From positions 4,786,501 to 4,850,500 of the forward strand of contig OU015663.1 of assembly GCA_907165275.2 (NCBI GenBank): 64,000 bases of DNA, given 5' to 3'. Made by a program: the position numbers and the translations under genes. Source of the DNA: Zygaena filipendulae (lineage: Eukaryota > Arthropoda > Insecta > Lepidoptera > Zygaenidae). Under the pieces are notes generated by a model. It did not search any database and had not been told where the DNA came from. It saw only the letters and a program-made list of their open reading frames with translations. The first letter of the stretch is position 1. Every line of letters begins with the position of its first letter. Below, piece by piece: positions 1 through 12,023 of this stretch.

Positions 1-59
1 TAAATAATATAATATTTCCGTATTACAATGTACAACCCAAATATAACGACGATACAAAC

Positions 60-3000
60 CTGGTGGATTCTGCTAACAACAACATTTTTTCTTTGTCTGC
101 TTGCGGCAGACGCATCCTTTCCACTGCATGCTCCTCGAGTCCCCATGGGAAAAGTTTCCTTAGCATTGGGGGAACTACATACAGGTTGGCAAATACTCTA
201 AAAAAATTTTTTTGCGAGTTTTTATTCAATCTTTTTATGAATAAATGAACAATGTAAAACGTATATTTAATGAAAATGGAAAACGTATATTTAAACTACA
301 TACCTACGACTAGTTGATTTCAAAAAACGGTCGGCGTGTTGCCACGTTTCACCAGTATAAGGGCTTTTAACGTATTTTTCATTGGCAACAAACTCCTTAC
401 GAACCATTACAACCTGAAAAGAACAATAACATGAGACTTCATTTTGTAATCATTGATGTAAAAATAATAATTAAGTTTTACACAAATTTACAGTTCCAAA
501 TTACTTAAAAGACGACTTGGCTGTGTGTTTCAACCTTTAGGTATAATTCTTTTTAAGAAAATTTCCGCGCGTCGCTGATTGTGCATCTTGATTTTTGGGT
601 ATTTAGTACCCATATCAAGTTTTCAATACAATATGAAATTATTCGTATTATTGTGACAAGAAGATGCTATACGTACCATTTCTCTAACAAATACCATATT
701 TTTTGAATCACCGCATCTGACGAATGTGAACATAATGGGCATCTCATACTGCCCAATATCGGGCGATTTGAAACTCACAAATATGTTGTTTACAGAAGTT
801 TCTGAAAACAATATTTAGAGAGAATTTAGTATATTATGAAGTCCGCAACACGTGTCACAATCTGGGGTCTTCTTATTCTTTTTAATTATGGAGTCTCAAA
901 ACGCTCTATTTAGTTAGTTTATGTATAGTTTATTTTTTTTTTTGTTTTAAGTATAAAAATAGACTGGAAATTTATCCAGGAAAATATTTTTCACTCACTT
1001 TTTGCTAATAGTTTCGGTTTACCACCAAATACATATTTATTATTTTCTAGATTAAATTGTAGCTGATCATGAGCCAACTGTACGCCGACTATCAACACAT
1101 CCTCAGAATTCATGATGTTGTTGATTTGGAACTGGTAAGTTACCATTTGATTTGGTTTCGCCTGTAAAAGAAAAGTTGGTAGCTTTTTTTTCAACCCTTT
1201 CTTTTAACGAGCATAGCAGTTTGTCGGCAGTAGTTCTCGTGGAACGTTACATATTATTATGACCATGCGACAGTCACACATACAGCACACTAATTTATAC
1301 ATCTATATCCATATATCTATTTATTTCAATATCGATACCTACATATAAATAAAATTTAACTGTCTGTTCGTAATTACAACAGCCTTTCGTCAAACGCACA
1401 TGAAAGCAAATACGGCAACTACACAAAAGAAATCCGTTTTTTAATTATTGTCTGTCTGTCTGTTTGTTATGACTAAGCCTAGAAACGGCTGGGCCGATTT
1501 TGACGAGACTTTCACTAAAAGATAGCAGATGTTATCAGAAGTAACTTAGGCTACTTTCATTAAAGCATTTTCTTTCATACATCTATCTATACTATAATCT
1601 ATACTTATAATAAAACTGTAGAGAGCTCAATTTTGTACATTGAATATTTATTCAAAATTAATATTGGAGGATGAATGGTGATCGATACTGATGCCTAAAA
1701 TGTAATCAGTAAATTTTTTGTCTGTCTGTCTGTCTGTATGTGCACGCATGGGTCAAAAACTACTGAAGGGATTTTAACCAAACTTGGTACGATCGTAGAC
1801 CATACTCCTGGGCAGGTTATAGGCTATATAACATAACGCATAACATAGGAGCTGAGCAGTGACGATAAATTTGAAGCAAGTCGGATGAAAATGCGCTCTC
1901 GAGCTCTTATCCTCGCATACGTTAACTCAATCACGCAAAAACGGCTGAACGGATTTGGATGAAATTTGGTATGCACGTTGTCAGGGGTACATAGAAGGAC
2001 ATAGGGTACTTTTATCCCGGAATTCCCGCGGGAACTCCGAAATTACCGCGGGTGAAACCGCGGGGCACAGCTAGTAAAAGAGTAAAATCCGCGATTCTGT
2101 ACATTGAATATTTTTACCTAAAATTGAGAGGGGTGATAAAAGAAGAGTAACCAAGGCCAAAAAAAAAGTTTTTTAAAATTCTTTTCTGTCTGTCTGTCTG
2201 TTCACGATAATCTCCGCATCTACCGAACCGATTGTCATGCGATTTTCACAGGTAGATTAAGCTTAGCCTGGAGCTACATATAGGCTTTGTTTCATTGAAA
2301 TCGGATGTCGAGAAAAAAAGTTGTATAAAAAAACCTTTCAGGCGGGTGAAACCGCGGGGCACAGCTAGTTTAATAATACTTTATGAATTTAGAAGCGTTC
2401 ATACCTACTTAAAAAAGTGATAATCCATTATACATACGACATTAATTAATAATTTACCTCACAACAAAACTTTTATAGAGCCGGCAGTCTCGACAATGTT
2501 ATCGTGTCGATCGTTAACTAGGAACCGAAAAATCATAACGTTAAACATCATTACAGTAACCAACATTACATTAAATGCAAGCCTCGACTCGATACCTGCA
2601 ATTCACGTAATGTTGGTACTTTTTTACTTTTACGTTACTGTAACGATATGATTTTTGGGTTCCTAGTTAAAGATCGATACGATAACGTCAAAACGTTGTC
2701 GAGACTGCCGGCCAGGGGGCCCTATTTTTGAATCGCTCGAATTACTTTCACACACGGAATCGCGAATTCACGTGCGAATGCTCATACATTTTTTAAGCAT
2801 TCACACGTGAATCTTGCAATTCCGTGTGCGAAAAGTAATTCGAGCGATCCAAAAATCGACCCCCAGGTGCTGAAATCAGGGTAAGTATGAATGTAAGATT
2901 TATTCAATTAATTAATCCTTCTACAATTTTTATAATGGGCATGTGGACTAGTTTTGAAAATCAAAATTCTAATTAGTCCGTCAGTTAGAAAATAAAAAAA

Positions 3001-5529
3001 ACAATAGACACGTATTTTTTGCTTTTTTAAATAAATTAAAACATACAGAGATAAAGCGCATTAAAGTTTAGGGTGAGGGGGTCGTGACGTCACTAACCGC
3101 TAAAACCGCCATACAAACTATCAGAATAGTGACGTCACGCGGAATTTCAACTCAATATATCACCGTTATTATTTGATTACGTAAAAAAAGAAAAAATACG
3201 TGTCCAATATTTTTTAATAATCTACAAGACGGACTAAAAAATAAAAATTAGTCAACATGCCCATTAGAATCTTCTCTACAATAGAATTGTTTTTGCCATG
3301 TGTTCATGTATATTGACTTGAAATTAAATTACTTGCTTACTAAATAACTAGTAATCATGTTACATAAAACAAGTCAAACTGCTGATTAATGAGATCACAA
3401 ATACAATACATATAAATCAACACGCCATTGTGGATTACTCATCTGAATAATTCATATTTATTTAAATCTTTATTGCACATTAAATAACAATATTACAATA
3501 CCTAAAGAAAGGAAAACTGCAAATGGCAGTTTTATTGCATATTTGCGATCTCTTCCAGATAATCAATGATGCGAAAGAAGAACAAAACTACATTCAAACA
3601 GGTGGTTTGGCAATGCGTTCTATATAATTATATTATGCAGGGTGTCCCGTAAATCGACGTCAAACCAGACCCGCTTGATAGGCTCTTAACTTAATAGAAA
3701 AACGTAAAAAAAAAATCTTTAAAAAAAATTGTCATTTATGAAAATTATAAAAATTTACAACCTGCAACGGTTCTTCAACTCCGGTTGCTACAAACCTTAA
3801 CTTTTTTTCAATTTTCTTCTTATTGTGTAATCCTGAATAGTGTTTCTGAAAACTACTGCTTAAAATTTAAGTTTTTGCCATGAAGTTTTCAAAATTATTG
3901 CTTTCGTCAGTTTTTAATGTCTGACCTTTTTTTAAATAAGCATAGCAAAGATTTTTATATTTTTCTTTTAACAGCTGTTATGACTTAGCCTATCACCTGA
4001 TTCTGGCTTGACATCGATTTACAGGACATCCTGTATATATACATACATAAACTACACAATACTTAAACATATAAAATCACTACATACCAAATTCGTATAC
4101 TTATGCATACCTTGACAAATACGTAAATAATGCAACAATATTATAACATATTACTAATGATACTATACAGCCAATTTTTAAATATTTAGATAAGAAGGTT
4201 AATAAATACTTAAAAAAATAAAATTACATAATTTTTGGTTTTAAATATTTTTTTATACTTATTCATACTTACATTAACTCTAATTTTAGAGTTATCAATA
4301 TATTCTGATTGCTTCTGACCAGGATCATCTGCGATTGGTGCCTTTTTAAAGTTACACATTATATCAACACCATCTCTGTTTTTTGTAAACGATTTTCTAA
4401 AAACAAAGTTTACATATGAGTATTCAAATTGACGATTATCTCTAACCCAGTATTAATAAAAAGAAAAAATATCAAACAATAGGCTAGTTTCCTGGGTAAA
4501 AAAATCGAAATTCTATTTAGTCTGTCAGTTAGATAATAAAAAAATAAAAGACACGTATTTTTTGCTTTTTTAAAATAATGGAAATATGCATAGATAAAGC
4601 GCATTAAAGTTTAGGGTGGGGGACTCGTGATGTCACAGCTCGCTATAACGTGCGAACAAACTGTAGCGAGGCGTGACGTCATGTGAAATTTCGACTTGAT
4701 ATATCTCCGTTATTTTTTGGTTACATAAAAAATAAAAAAATACGTGTCCAATATTTTTTAATAATCTACAAAACGGACTAAAAAAAAAATTTAGGAAACT
4801 AGCCTAGGTATTAAGATCCACAATTTAATTTTATTCAACAAAAATTATGTAATTGCCTTTTCTACTTAATCCCACAGTAAGCTATTACTCATTTTCATTG
4901 GTCATTAATTCAGTTGCTATACAGCAAGCATGGGGCTCCCCGAATATGGGCTATTGACTTAAGGCTCATTTTCATTGGTCGTTAATTCAGTCATTATACA
5001 GCAGGAGTGGAGTCCCCGAATACAGGCTATCAACTAATGAAAGTAGGCTATCTAATCTTGGTCGATATGGCATGCAGGTATTATACTTTCAGGCTTTAAC
5101 GGCTCATCATGAAAATTTGTATACACATTATCAAGGACAGAGTACTTTTTATCCTGGAATTCCCGCGGGAACTCCGAGCGCATATGAAATTACGAGGAAC
5201 AGCAGCTAGTAATTAAATAATTTCAAAATTTGTTTCACTGATCTGGATTCATATTTCTGGGGGGTGTCCATTAATCATTGTGATGTTTTTAGCAACTTTT
5301 TAACTGGAACCCTGGACCCCCAATGATATCCCCCCACGTCCTTGTGAGTGTGAGGTAATCTTTGTTTTCTAAAGCACTATAAAGTAAAAATAGGTATAAT
5401 AGCTTACTTGTTTTTTAGATATTTGCCCAATATTTCATTGCACAAGTGTTTGGGAGTCTGCTCATGCAAAATTTCAGAGTCATCATTGCAATCATCAGCA
5501 GTCAGTACACCACACACCTCGCACATCAT
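60..5529 (-). CDS. MOV10-like RNA helicase, N-terminal exons (partial)
   Basis: Five minus-strand coding exons join in phase: 5529-5408 (start ATG ATG), 4396-4273, 1161-999, 801-677, 413-304, and a sixth at 197-60 whose GT donor leads off the left edge. Every junction has AG/GT boundaries and compatible phase. The first exon encodes a small zinc-finger-like motif (CEVCG, then H-x5-H). Later exons encode a beta-rich segment (KPNQMVTYQF, FKSPDIGQYEMPIMFTF) and then a stretch with YVVPPMLRKLFPWGLEE and LPQADKEKM. The combination resembles the non-catalytic N-terminal half of MOV10/Armitage superfamily-1 RNA helicases, which act in RNA silencing and RNP remodelling; the ATPase motifs would lie outside the window. 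The family call is inference from these motifs. The gene structure is much better supported than the name. The long intron between 4272 and 1162 is full of transposons. Confidence 0.62.
1598..2074 (+). mobile_element. non-autonomous Helitron (Lep1-like), long copy
   Basis: The copy begins TCTATAC and ends with a CCGCGG-GTGAAA-CCGCGG hairpin, then GGCACAGCTAG followed by T. This is the expected Helitron plan: 5' TC, 3' hairpin close to CTRR, insertion before T. No protein is encoded. A second long copy is found at 39911-40629. Confidence 0.75.
2075..2368 (+). mobile_element. second Helitron 3' segment in tandem
   Basis: Immediately after the preceding copy comes another related segment. It begins with a variant of the inner 'ttgtacattgaatat' sequence and ends with the same GGTGAAACCGCGG hairpin and CTAG at 2365-2368. 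It is a head-to-tail arrangement of two Helitron ends. Confidence 0.65.
2480..2712. mobile_element. MITE with GCCGGCAGTCTCGAC inverted ends
   Basis: GCCGGCAGTCTCGACAATGT at the left is the inverse of the right end. Inner arms (GTTAACTAGGAACC / GGTTCCTAGTTAA) are also inverted. About 230 bp, non-coding. Confidence 0.7.
2715..2864. mobile_element. palindromic MITE, copy 1
   Basis: Almost the whole 150 bp is an inverted repeat around the ATACATTTTTTAAGCAT centre, with ends GGGGGCCCTATTTTTGAATCG and its complement. It abuts the preceding MITE. A second copy is at 21829-21977. Confidence 0.75.
2935..3264. mobile_element. MITE with paired CRE sites, copy 1
   Basis: The inverted ends are ATGGGCATGTGGACTAG and its complement, with arms containing TAGTCCGTC / GACGGACTA and ACACGTATTTTTTGC / AAATACGTGT. 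The core has two TGACGTCA palindromes, at 3085-3092 and 3130-3137. Related copies lie at 4481-4805 and 20714-21031. Non-coding. Confidence 0.75.
3638..4033. mobile_element. MITE with GGGTGTCCCGTAAATCGACGTC ends
   Basis: The left end (GTCCCGTAAATCGACGTCAA) and the right end (TTGACATCGATTTACAGGAC) are inverted versions of each other. About 396 bp, AT-rich, non-coding. It lies in the intron of the MOV10-like gene. Confidence 0.7.
4481..4805. mobile_element. MITE with CRE site, diverged copy 2
   Basis: It has the same body as the 2935-3264 element but different outer ends (AGGCTAGTTTCC / GGAAACTAGCCT). One full TGACGTCA is kept at 4674-4681, and the other site has mutated to TGATGTCA. Confidence 0.7.
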
Positions 5530-5854
5530 CCGTCCTGTGAATTGTACAAAATCCTATACCCTTTTAGCTTAGATTATATGGCTTAATAAAATCCTATATA
5601 GTATATAATACAGTTAATTTTATTTATGAATAAAAAAATACATGTGGTGACATCTAGACAGCACAGGTTTCTAGGCAAACTAAGTATAAAAATAACCTAT
5701 AGAAAAATATTATAACACTTGTGACGATAACACGAAATCCCATAATAGAAGAAAGTGTTGTATTCAATCTTTTATCCCAATATTTTTAAACAACTAAGAA
5801 CAAAGTTAGATCTGAAAATTTCATTAGTCATCTCTATCCTAAAGCAGTACTTAC

Positions 5855-6278
5855 CACGGCTTTCGTAACGCATTTTTATAGTTACCTACGTAATAATTTT
5901 TATACTACCACTATCAAAACTTGAAACAATCAACGAAAAAAAAAAAAATTCTTGGATACAAAAAACAAAGCGCAGCTCACAGGTAGCGCTTTCCTAATAA
6001 TTATAGAAAGAAGTAGGTATGAATGAACAAAATGTGAAAACGATTGCGAATAAATAGGTTTAGAAGTACCTATTCATTCGTACCTATTGATAAAACGCCT
6101 ATTTAAAGATTTAAAGATATTTTATCACTTTTGCCGGCTTTAGTGACATGCAGGAATCATAGAGTAACTTTATGGCAGGAATCCCCAGGTAAAGACAATG
6201 GCAAGAACAAAGTTATGTTAAAAATGCATCGGGATTATTTTATTCAAATCAGTACTTACCGTTACTAGTAATACGCAT
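5855..6278 (-). other. two candidate alternative 5' exons of the MOV10-like gene
   Basis: Upstream of the first coding exon are two similar segments on the minus strand, at about 5873-5855 and 6278-6260. Each has an ATGCGT near its end and a strong donor, GTAAGTACTG. Both donors leave the same phase. Joined to the acceptor at 5554, either would open a short upstream reading frame that runs out of frame through the MMCEVC start and stops. They are therefore more likely untranslated or uORF-bearing leader exons than N-terminal coding exons. The similarity of the two suggests a local duplication. Confidence 0.35.
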
Positions 6279-6896
6279 TTTAATAATTATTAGGGCAACA
6301 TAAGCACCAGTAACAACGCAAGAATACAAACCGATTATCAATATAAACTAATATAATATGAAATGAACAAAACAAACAACAACAAATTTCAAAGTCAAAC
6401 TGATGTATGCAGTCCTCAGCTCAGATTAATCAGCCAATCAGTGAATCAGGCTAATCAGTGAATCAGGCCAATCAGCATCACAGAACACACAGCCTAGGGC
6501 TGTATAAAAGTAATCGATTTTTATATTAATTGATATTTTTTTATAGTAATCGTTTTTAATAATCGATTTTTTATTAAAAAAAAGTAGGTTTAAAAAAATC
6601 TATAATATTTAAATTTTCGTTTATATAAGTATTCGATTATTTATTTTGTCGTTTCATTTCACCATAAACAAAAACCACACCGCACCGCACTGTAAAGCGA
6701 AAAATAACAAAATACGAATTTAATAAAAAAAAATGGACGTAATAATATGTATAGTATATATAAGCCTGCTCGTGTCTGCCTGCTCATTGCAGCCCATGTC
6801 TGTGTTTTAAAAGTAAGATTAAGTTTCTTGTATGATTTTGTTATTATTATAATTTTATTCTAATAAATTTTAATCTCTTAGTTGTATTTTATTATA

Positions 6897-7030
6897 CATA
6901 TACAAGATGTCCCAGAAGTCGACGTCAAGCCGGAATCGGGTGATAGAACAAATCATAATAGTTACCAGAAAAATATAAAAAAATCCCAGTCCTGTATTTT
7001 TTTTATTTATCCTAAATTTAAGAAAAAGTG
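6897..7030. mobile_element. fragment of the GTCCC...GACGTC MITE
   Basis: ACAAGATGTCCCAGAAGTCG and the following GTCAAGCCGGAATCGGGTGA match the reversed right half of the element at 3638-4033. Only one end is recognisable, so this is a truncated or decayed copy. Confidence 0.55.
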
Positions 7031-7162
7031 TGACTTGAAAGCGTCACTATATGTCTCACTCACACTTCATGGAATGATTCTTCCTCTCACTCAAACTAGA
7101 ACTTTAAGTTGTAACCTCATGCAGCTCGACGCTCGTTTGTAGCGATAAATCTCCCTATTTTA

Positions 7163-7760
7163 AATAGGGTACTTGCATGATTTTTTTTCCAGCCTGTTTT
7201 AAAGACATATGACCTACTTAAACAAAGCGAGAAAAAGAAAAAAATATATGCATAAATTAATTAAATCGAGCGTTGCAAGGTTCCTACTTTTGATTTTACC
7301 GCCAAAACGTGGAATGACGTCACTAGTTCAAAATTACGCCTGTGATAGATGTCACTGTTATATTGACAGGGTCATGCGACACTAACAGACAGATAACATC
7401 AACAACCAAAATTGAAATTAAAGTTGAACTGTGTCGATTTACTTCCAAAAGTTCCGGTAAAGAATCTAAATGCGTCTTTTTGATGCATTTAAAAAAAAAA
7501 CCTTCAGAAAAAGCACAATATGTGTTGACTGTATGCACTTAGTTTCTTTTGCCTTCCCTGAAAGAAGTAAATGTTACCGAAAAAAATACAAGTGACATAA
7601 CATGTAAAGCGTGGCTGTGATTGGTCTTTCGTTGCAATATTCCGTTTCACAAAATTAAAAGTTGAATATTTTGGAAAGTATTGATGATTTTTTAGTAAAG
7701 GCTCTATTTTTGAAATATTGACACACTTTCTTATTATAAATTTCATGCAAGTACCCTATT
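7163..7760. mobile_element. 600-bp MITE with AATAGGGTACTTGCATGA ends, copy 1
   Basis: The perfect terminal inverted repeat AATAGGGTACTTGCATGA is found in reverse at 7743-7760. A TGACGTCA site lies at 7315-7322. A similar copy is at 34957-35582. The longest open frames are fragments without family features. Confidence 0.75.
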
Positions 7761-7965
7761 ACCCGCGACTTAAAGTGTGGCAGTCAGGCAGTCACTCGTC
7801 GCTCGTGTGCAGCGACCAATTTGGTCACATGACCTTTTGAATTTTTCGTGACTCTTAAAAGTAGCGACGAGTCACCGCGTAGTAGCGCAGCGTCAAGTGT
7901 CAACATGTCTGCACAAAATATGATCGAAAGATGATTTCCTAACTTTGGAAAGTAATCGGAGTAAA

Positions 7966-8183
7966 TCCTCACTAATATTATAAATGCGAAAGTGTGTTTG
8001 TTTGTTACGCTTTCACGCCTCAAGGGCTTAACGGATCATCATGAAATTTTGCATACCTACTGCACGTTGTCAGGGATACAGACTAGAAGGACATAGGCTC
8101 AGGATATAGGGTACTTTTTGCTATGGAATTCCCGTGGAAACTCCGAAATTAACGCAGGTGAAACCGTTGAGAACAGCTAGGTA
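7966..8183 (+). mobile_element. short Helitron copy, plus orientation
   Basis: It begins TCCTCACTAATATTATAAAT and continues GCGAAAGTGTGTTTGTTTGT. It has the family's GGAATTCCCG-GGAACTCCGA stretch and a decayed end (GGTGAAACCGTTGAGAACAG then CTAG). Confidence 0.65.
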
Positions 8184-8224
8184 GTTAAAAGAGCTACAGC
8201 TAGGTAGGTAAAAAATATAATAAT

Positions 8225-8473
8225 ACTAGCTGTCCCCAGCGATTTCATCCGCGGTAATTTCGGAATTCCCGCGGGAATTCCGGGAAAGTACTCTACGTCC
8301 TTCTTTGTACCCCTGAGTTCTGGAGTTCCCGCGGGAATTCCGGGATAAAAACTATCCTATCTTATAAGTTGAACCATTTTATGAATGGTTACAAAATTTT
8401 ATCAAAATCCGTTCAGTAGTTTCGGAGTCCATCGCGGACAAATAACGTGACACGTGATTTATATATATTAGAT
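8225..8473 (-). mobile_element. short Helitron copy, minus orientation
   Basis: It starts with ACTAGCTGTCCCC, the complement of the family 3' end. Two GAATTCCCGCGGGAATTCC-type blocks follow, and it runs to the ATTAG near 8470. Confidence 0.65.
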
Positions 8474-9189
8474 TGTTTTGGAAATTGACGAGATGACGTT
8501 TGTTTACAAGTAGGTATGAAGTGGGTTGACCATAGTGATGCTGACCGATTACAATTTTCAGCATCTGCTTAAACCGATTACCTTCAGAACATTTTTTTGG
8601 TATTATTATGTTTTTCTTTTTTTTGAAGAAATAACAAAACATTGAATTATGTTAATTTACTTCATGTTATTCAAATCAAAATATGTATTAGTTCGAAAAC
8701 AGATCAATTGACATCATCCGCTTGGCGCTTGCGACCTGCTTCTTATTGCAAAAAGCACATATTCTAACTCCGAAAACATCGTTTTTGAAGGCACAGGCGT
8801 TAGGTACTTGAACCGAAAATAATTTAGTGCTAAAACGTTTAACACTAAAATATTTATCGTATTAAGTAGCTTTCATATTTTTTTTGCATAGTTAACATTT
8901 ATACAGTATCATTAAGAATTTTTTAACAATAATATTTTTCTCAAAACTGGGATTCTTGAAGAAAAAAATTTTATTCCTGTAATCTAAGAAATAATGTAGC
9001 AAGTGCTATACAATTCTAGAATCCCTATTAAATGCGTCAACTTTTAAGGTTACTTGCCAAACTGGAGTAGTACATTTTTTTTTCATTACAGTCAGTTAAA
9101 GTTGGGCGAAGTATTAATTTTTCATTCTTGGTTCGGATAAATAGTGCCCTGAACTATACTGGACGTGCAGGGTCTGAGGTTATTGTATC

Positions 9190-9463
9190 TGAGGTTATTG
9201 TATCTTACTCCCTGTATCCTACATCCGACATGCATATTGCTGAGTCCAACAAGCAGAGCATTGATATATAGGTAGAAAAGCTTGAGCGATCAGGTGATCA
9301 AACCACTGAGAGCACCTTACCTCGAAAGCGCCAGGGCTCACAGTACAAAAAGGGTGACGATTATGACATCATACTGCCTACTGAGGATACTCCAGCAGTA
9401 TACTGTCCACTAAAATGGAGCGAATTTCTCGTCACTGCGAGCGTCCATTCGTACTATCAGTAA
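9190..9463 (+). pseudogene. degraded coding remnant, identity unknown
   Basis: Reading from ATGCATATTGCTGAGTCC, the plus strand gives a protein-like stretch (ESNKQSIDI, stop, VEKLERSGDQTTES, PRKRQGSQYKKGDDYDIILP, CPLKWSEFLV) that ends at a stop near 9463. The composition looks like real protein, but there is an internal stop and no start or splice context. It may be a dead transposon gene; I cannot name the family. Confidence 0.35.
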
Positions 9464-10051
9464 TAGAGGAACTCTTAATGTATTAATTATTTGTGAAAAG
9501 GTTTTGGCAAAATTGTTGTTTTTATTTTAAAGTGTATAATTATAGATATTTGTTTTCCTGAACAAATAAAAAACTAATTAAAAAATATCCATTTATTATT
9601 GAGAAGAGAAAAATCGATTTTAAATAATCTATTTTCTCTCTATGGTACATCCCTAATACAGCCAAAGAGAAAACCATTTTTTTCTAAAAAAATCCCTTTT
9701 CGGGGAGGCAAAAAAATTGAAATCCATACAGTCAAGTCAGACGTTTTTCTGTGTCAGTGTGTCACTACTCAGTGTTGAAAACGCCTTAAATGTCAAAGAA
9801 GATGAAGTCGCCTCGCATGCGAACCTGAGATGCGAACCCAAGCACCCACTTGTGCGAACCTGACTTTGATTGCATTTTTTGACATAATATGTGTGCTAGA
9901 CGGCGCAGTCACAGGCATGGGCTAAACGTGTCCGACCAAGGATTGGATATGTCACGTATCCTTCCAGTAAAAGATATGTACCCCGATAGCATATCCATAT
10001 CCGCATCTCACCAATGCATTTCGATGTAAATAACTTCAGAAGAAGAAAAAT

Positions 10052-10215
10052 ACTGACTTGGCTGTATGGACTTAGTTTCCTTTGCCTTCCCCATTGTGGT
10101 AAATTAAAAAAATGTTCAGGCTGTATGGACCTAGAATCCCTTTCCTTTCCCGAAAGGGGAGAATTATTGGCTGCATGGAGTAAGTTTCCTTTGCCTTCCC
10201 CGAAAGGGGTAAACT
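10052..10215 (+). repeat. three diverged tandem copies of a ~55-bp unit
   Basis: The unit GGCTGTATGGACTTAGTTTC followed by CTTTGCCTTCCC and a GAAAGGGG-type ending occurs three times in a row. Single copies are at about 48780 and 51718, so the unit belongs to a dispersed repeat. Confidence 0.6.
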
Positions 10216-10861
10216 TTACCAAAAAAAAGGCGAGAATTATATTAAAAAAAATAAATAAATAAATCTATGTTGTAAGGCGGGATGTCAATCATATTTAAAC
10301 GTAATTATTGTATTATAATATTTGACTGTTGCCAAATTAATAATATTTGTAATATCTGTATATTAGTTTGATGTCATTTATTAGTTTTTAGTCCAATATA
10401 CCTAAACCTACCTATAATTTACATTAATAAACATGATACGGTTTTTGAACACACAGTACACACTACAATCACAGTTATTAATTTTAAAATTTAAATACTA
10501 TACAGTACACATACTAGCTAAGAAGAAACTCGCTAGTTGGTGTCTAATAATAATAATAATAATCATTTATTTGCATAAGACAGAGAGAAGGTAATCACTA
10601 AGACATTGTTCTAAAAGATGGGTACATTGTTAATTTTGATTCAAGTTCTAATGTCTAGTCATTGAGTGACATGCAAAATATATTAAATTCAATTAATTCA
10701 TCACGATAATTAAATGTCAAAACGAATGTAATTTCAAAATGTTAAGGTTAATGAAGAAATTAATAAACACAAATTAATAGTCAACTTTTCTGTCCAGGAA
10801 GTCTTGCACACTATAGTAAACTTGAGATAAACTAAATAAATAATTAAACGGATTATTTATT

Positions 10862-11090
10862 TAGTTATTTATTTATTTATTTATTTATTGGGGAGGTCGG
10901 GCGTCGAATAAGGGAGAGAGGCGGTGACCCCCGGTCCAGGTCGTTCCTTGCGCAGAGGTTGTCCATTGCAATACAACGCGGCAACGCAGCAAGCATCGTG
11001 GGCACCTTTGCGCGGGGGGCTACAGGGGACGGGCTTTTGTAGATTAGGGACCTAGCTTGGACATACGACCATTTATTTATTTATTAAACG
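10862..11090. mobile_element. GC-rich insertion between TTTATTTA direct repeats
   Basis: A GC-rich block of about 190 bp (from GGGGAGGTCGGGCGTCG to the GGACCTAGCTTGG area) sits between runs of TTTATTTATTTATT. The sequence AAACGGATTA is found on both outer flanks. This looks like an inserted element with flanking duplication, family unknown. Confidence 0.4.
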
Positions 11091-11340
11091 GATTAAATAA
11101 TTTGTATGGAATTTACTAGCTCTTCTGTCGCTTTAAAGCTAAATTCGATACATAAACGAAAGGGTGCGTTTACTGCGTATATTTTTAAAGCGCTTTTTTG
11201 CTGCTTAAAAGACCTCGTCTTGAGCACGCGCTCCGTCTCACATAATTCGTAGAAACTATAAAGAAACGAATACCTACCAAGTATCAATCTCTCGTAAGTC
11301 GTGGGTGGTCGTGACCACTCGTGGTGACTCGTGAATTGTA

Positions 11341-11545
11341 CCTATTCCAACTCCTTCCGCTAGGAGTCGGTTCGGTTCGCTTCGGTACCTACTCGGTTCG
11401 GGAGCCGGTCGGAGCCGGGAGTTGCCGGAGTTGGTTGGATATGGGATATGTCGCGGCGTTATCATTCCAACTCCTTCCGCTCGGCTCCGATCGGCGCTCG
11501 GTTCGGTTGGTCTCGGAGTGGTCGGAGTTGGTTGGATATGGGATA
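11341..11545 (+). repeat. two copies of a ~100-bp GC-rich repeat
   Basis: ATTCCAACTCCTTCCGCT to GGAGTTGGTTGGATATGGGA occurs at about 11343-11448 and again at 11465-11548. The unit is itself flanked by inverted AACTCC/GGAGTT ends. The open frame across it is a by-product of its GC richness. Confidence 0.55.
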
Positions 11546-11558
11546 TGTTTAAAATGTA

Positions 11559-12023
11559 AGAGCGTTTTCACACTATCCGATCCGATATCGGTGTCGGACG
11601 CCGACACGATATCGGGTCAAGCAAAATGTATGAAATATGTACCTGTCTTTCATATTGTCCGGCCCGATATCGGATATCGGAGCCGACACCGATACGCTGG
11701 CGGCACCATCGGACGCCCGTGAGCCGTCGGACGATAATGTTTGTATGTGTGCTGTACGTGTATCTAAATTGTCTCTGTGTGCGTAGAGCCTAATGCGCGG
11801 CGGCCATTTTGAGCTTCTTTACTAGTTTGGTTGTCAGATACAGCAAATAAAGTTTTCTATTATAGTCTGCCATGATGACCTGCCCGCACTAAGCTATGGA
11901 GCAAATGGCCGTATCGGAACGATTTTGTCGGAAATATGTGAAAATAGCACATGGTGTCGGCTATCGGATGTCGGCTATCGTCGTCCGACACCGATATCGG
12001 ATCGGATAATGTGAAAACGCTCT
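11559..12023. mobile_element. MITE with AGAGCGTTTTCACA ends and internal GATATCGG palindromes
   Basis: About 40 bp at each end are inverted: AGAGCGTTTTCACACTATCC on the left and its near-complement at 11984-12023. The arms are full of CCGATATCGG and GTCGGACGCCGAC palindromes. About 465 bp, non-coding. Confidence 0.75.

Noticed and set aside
5871..5873. ATG at 5873 as the start of the MOV10-like protein
   Set aside because: Its donor leaves the wrong phase for the zinc-finger exon and leads to an early stop.
11321..11722. 133-residue open frame on the plus strand
   Set aside because: It runs through two copies of a GC-rich repeat and into a MITE end; the protein repeats the DNA repeat and shows no domain.
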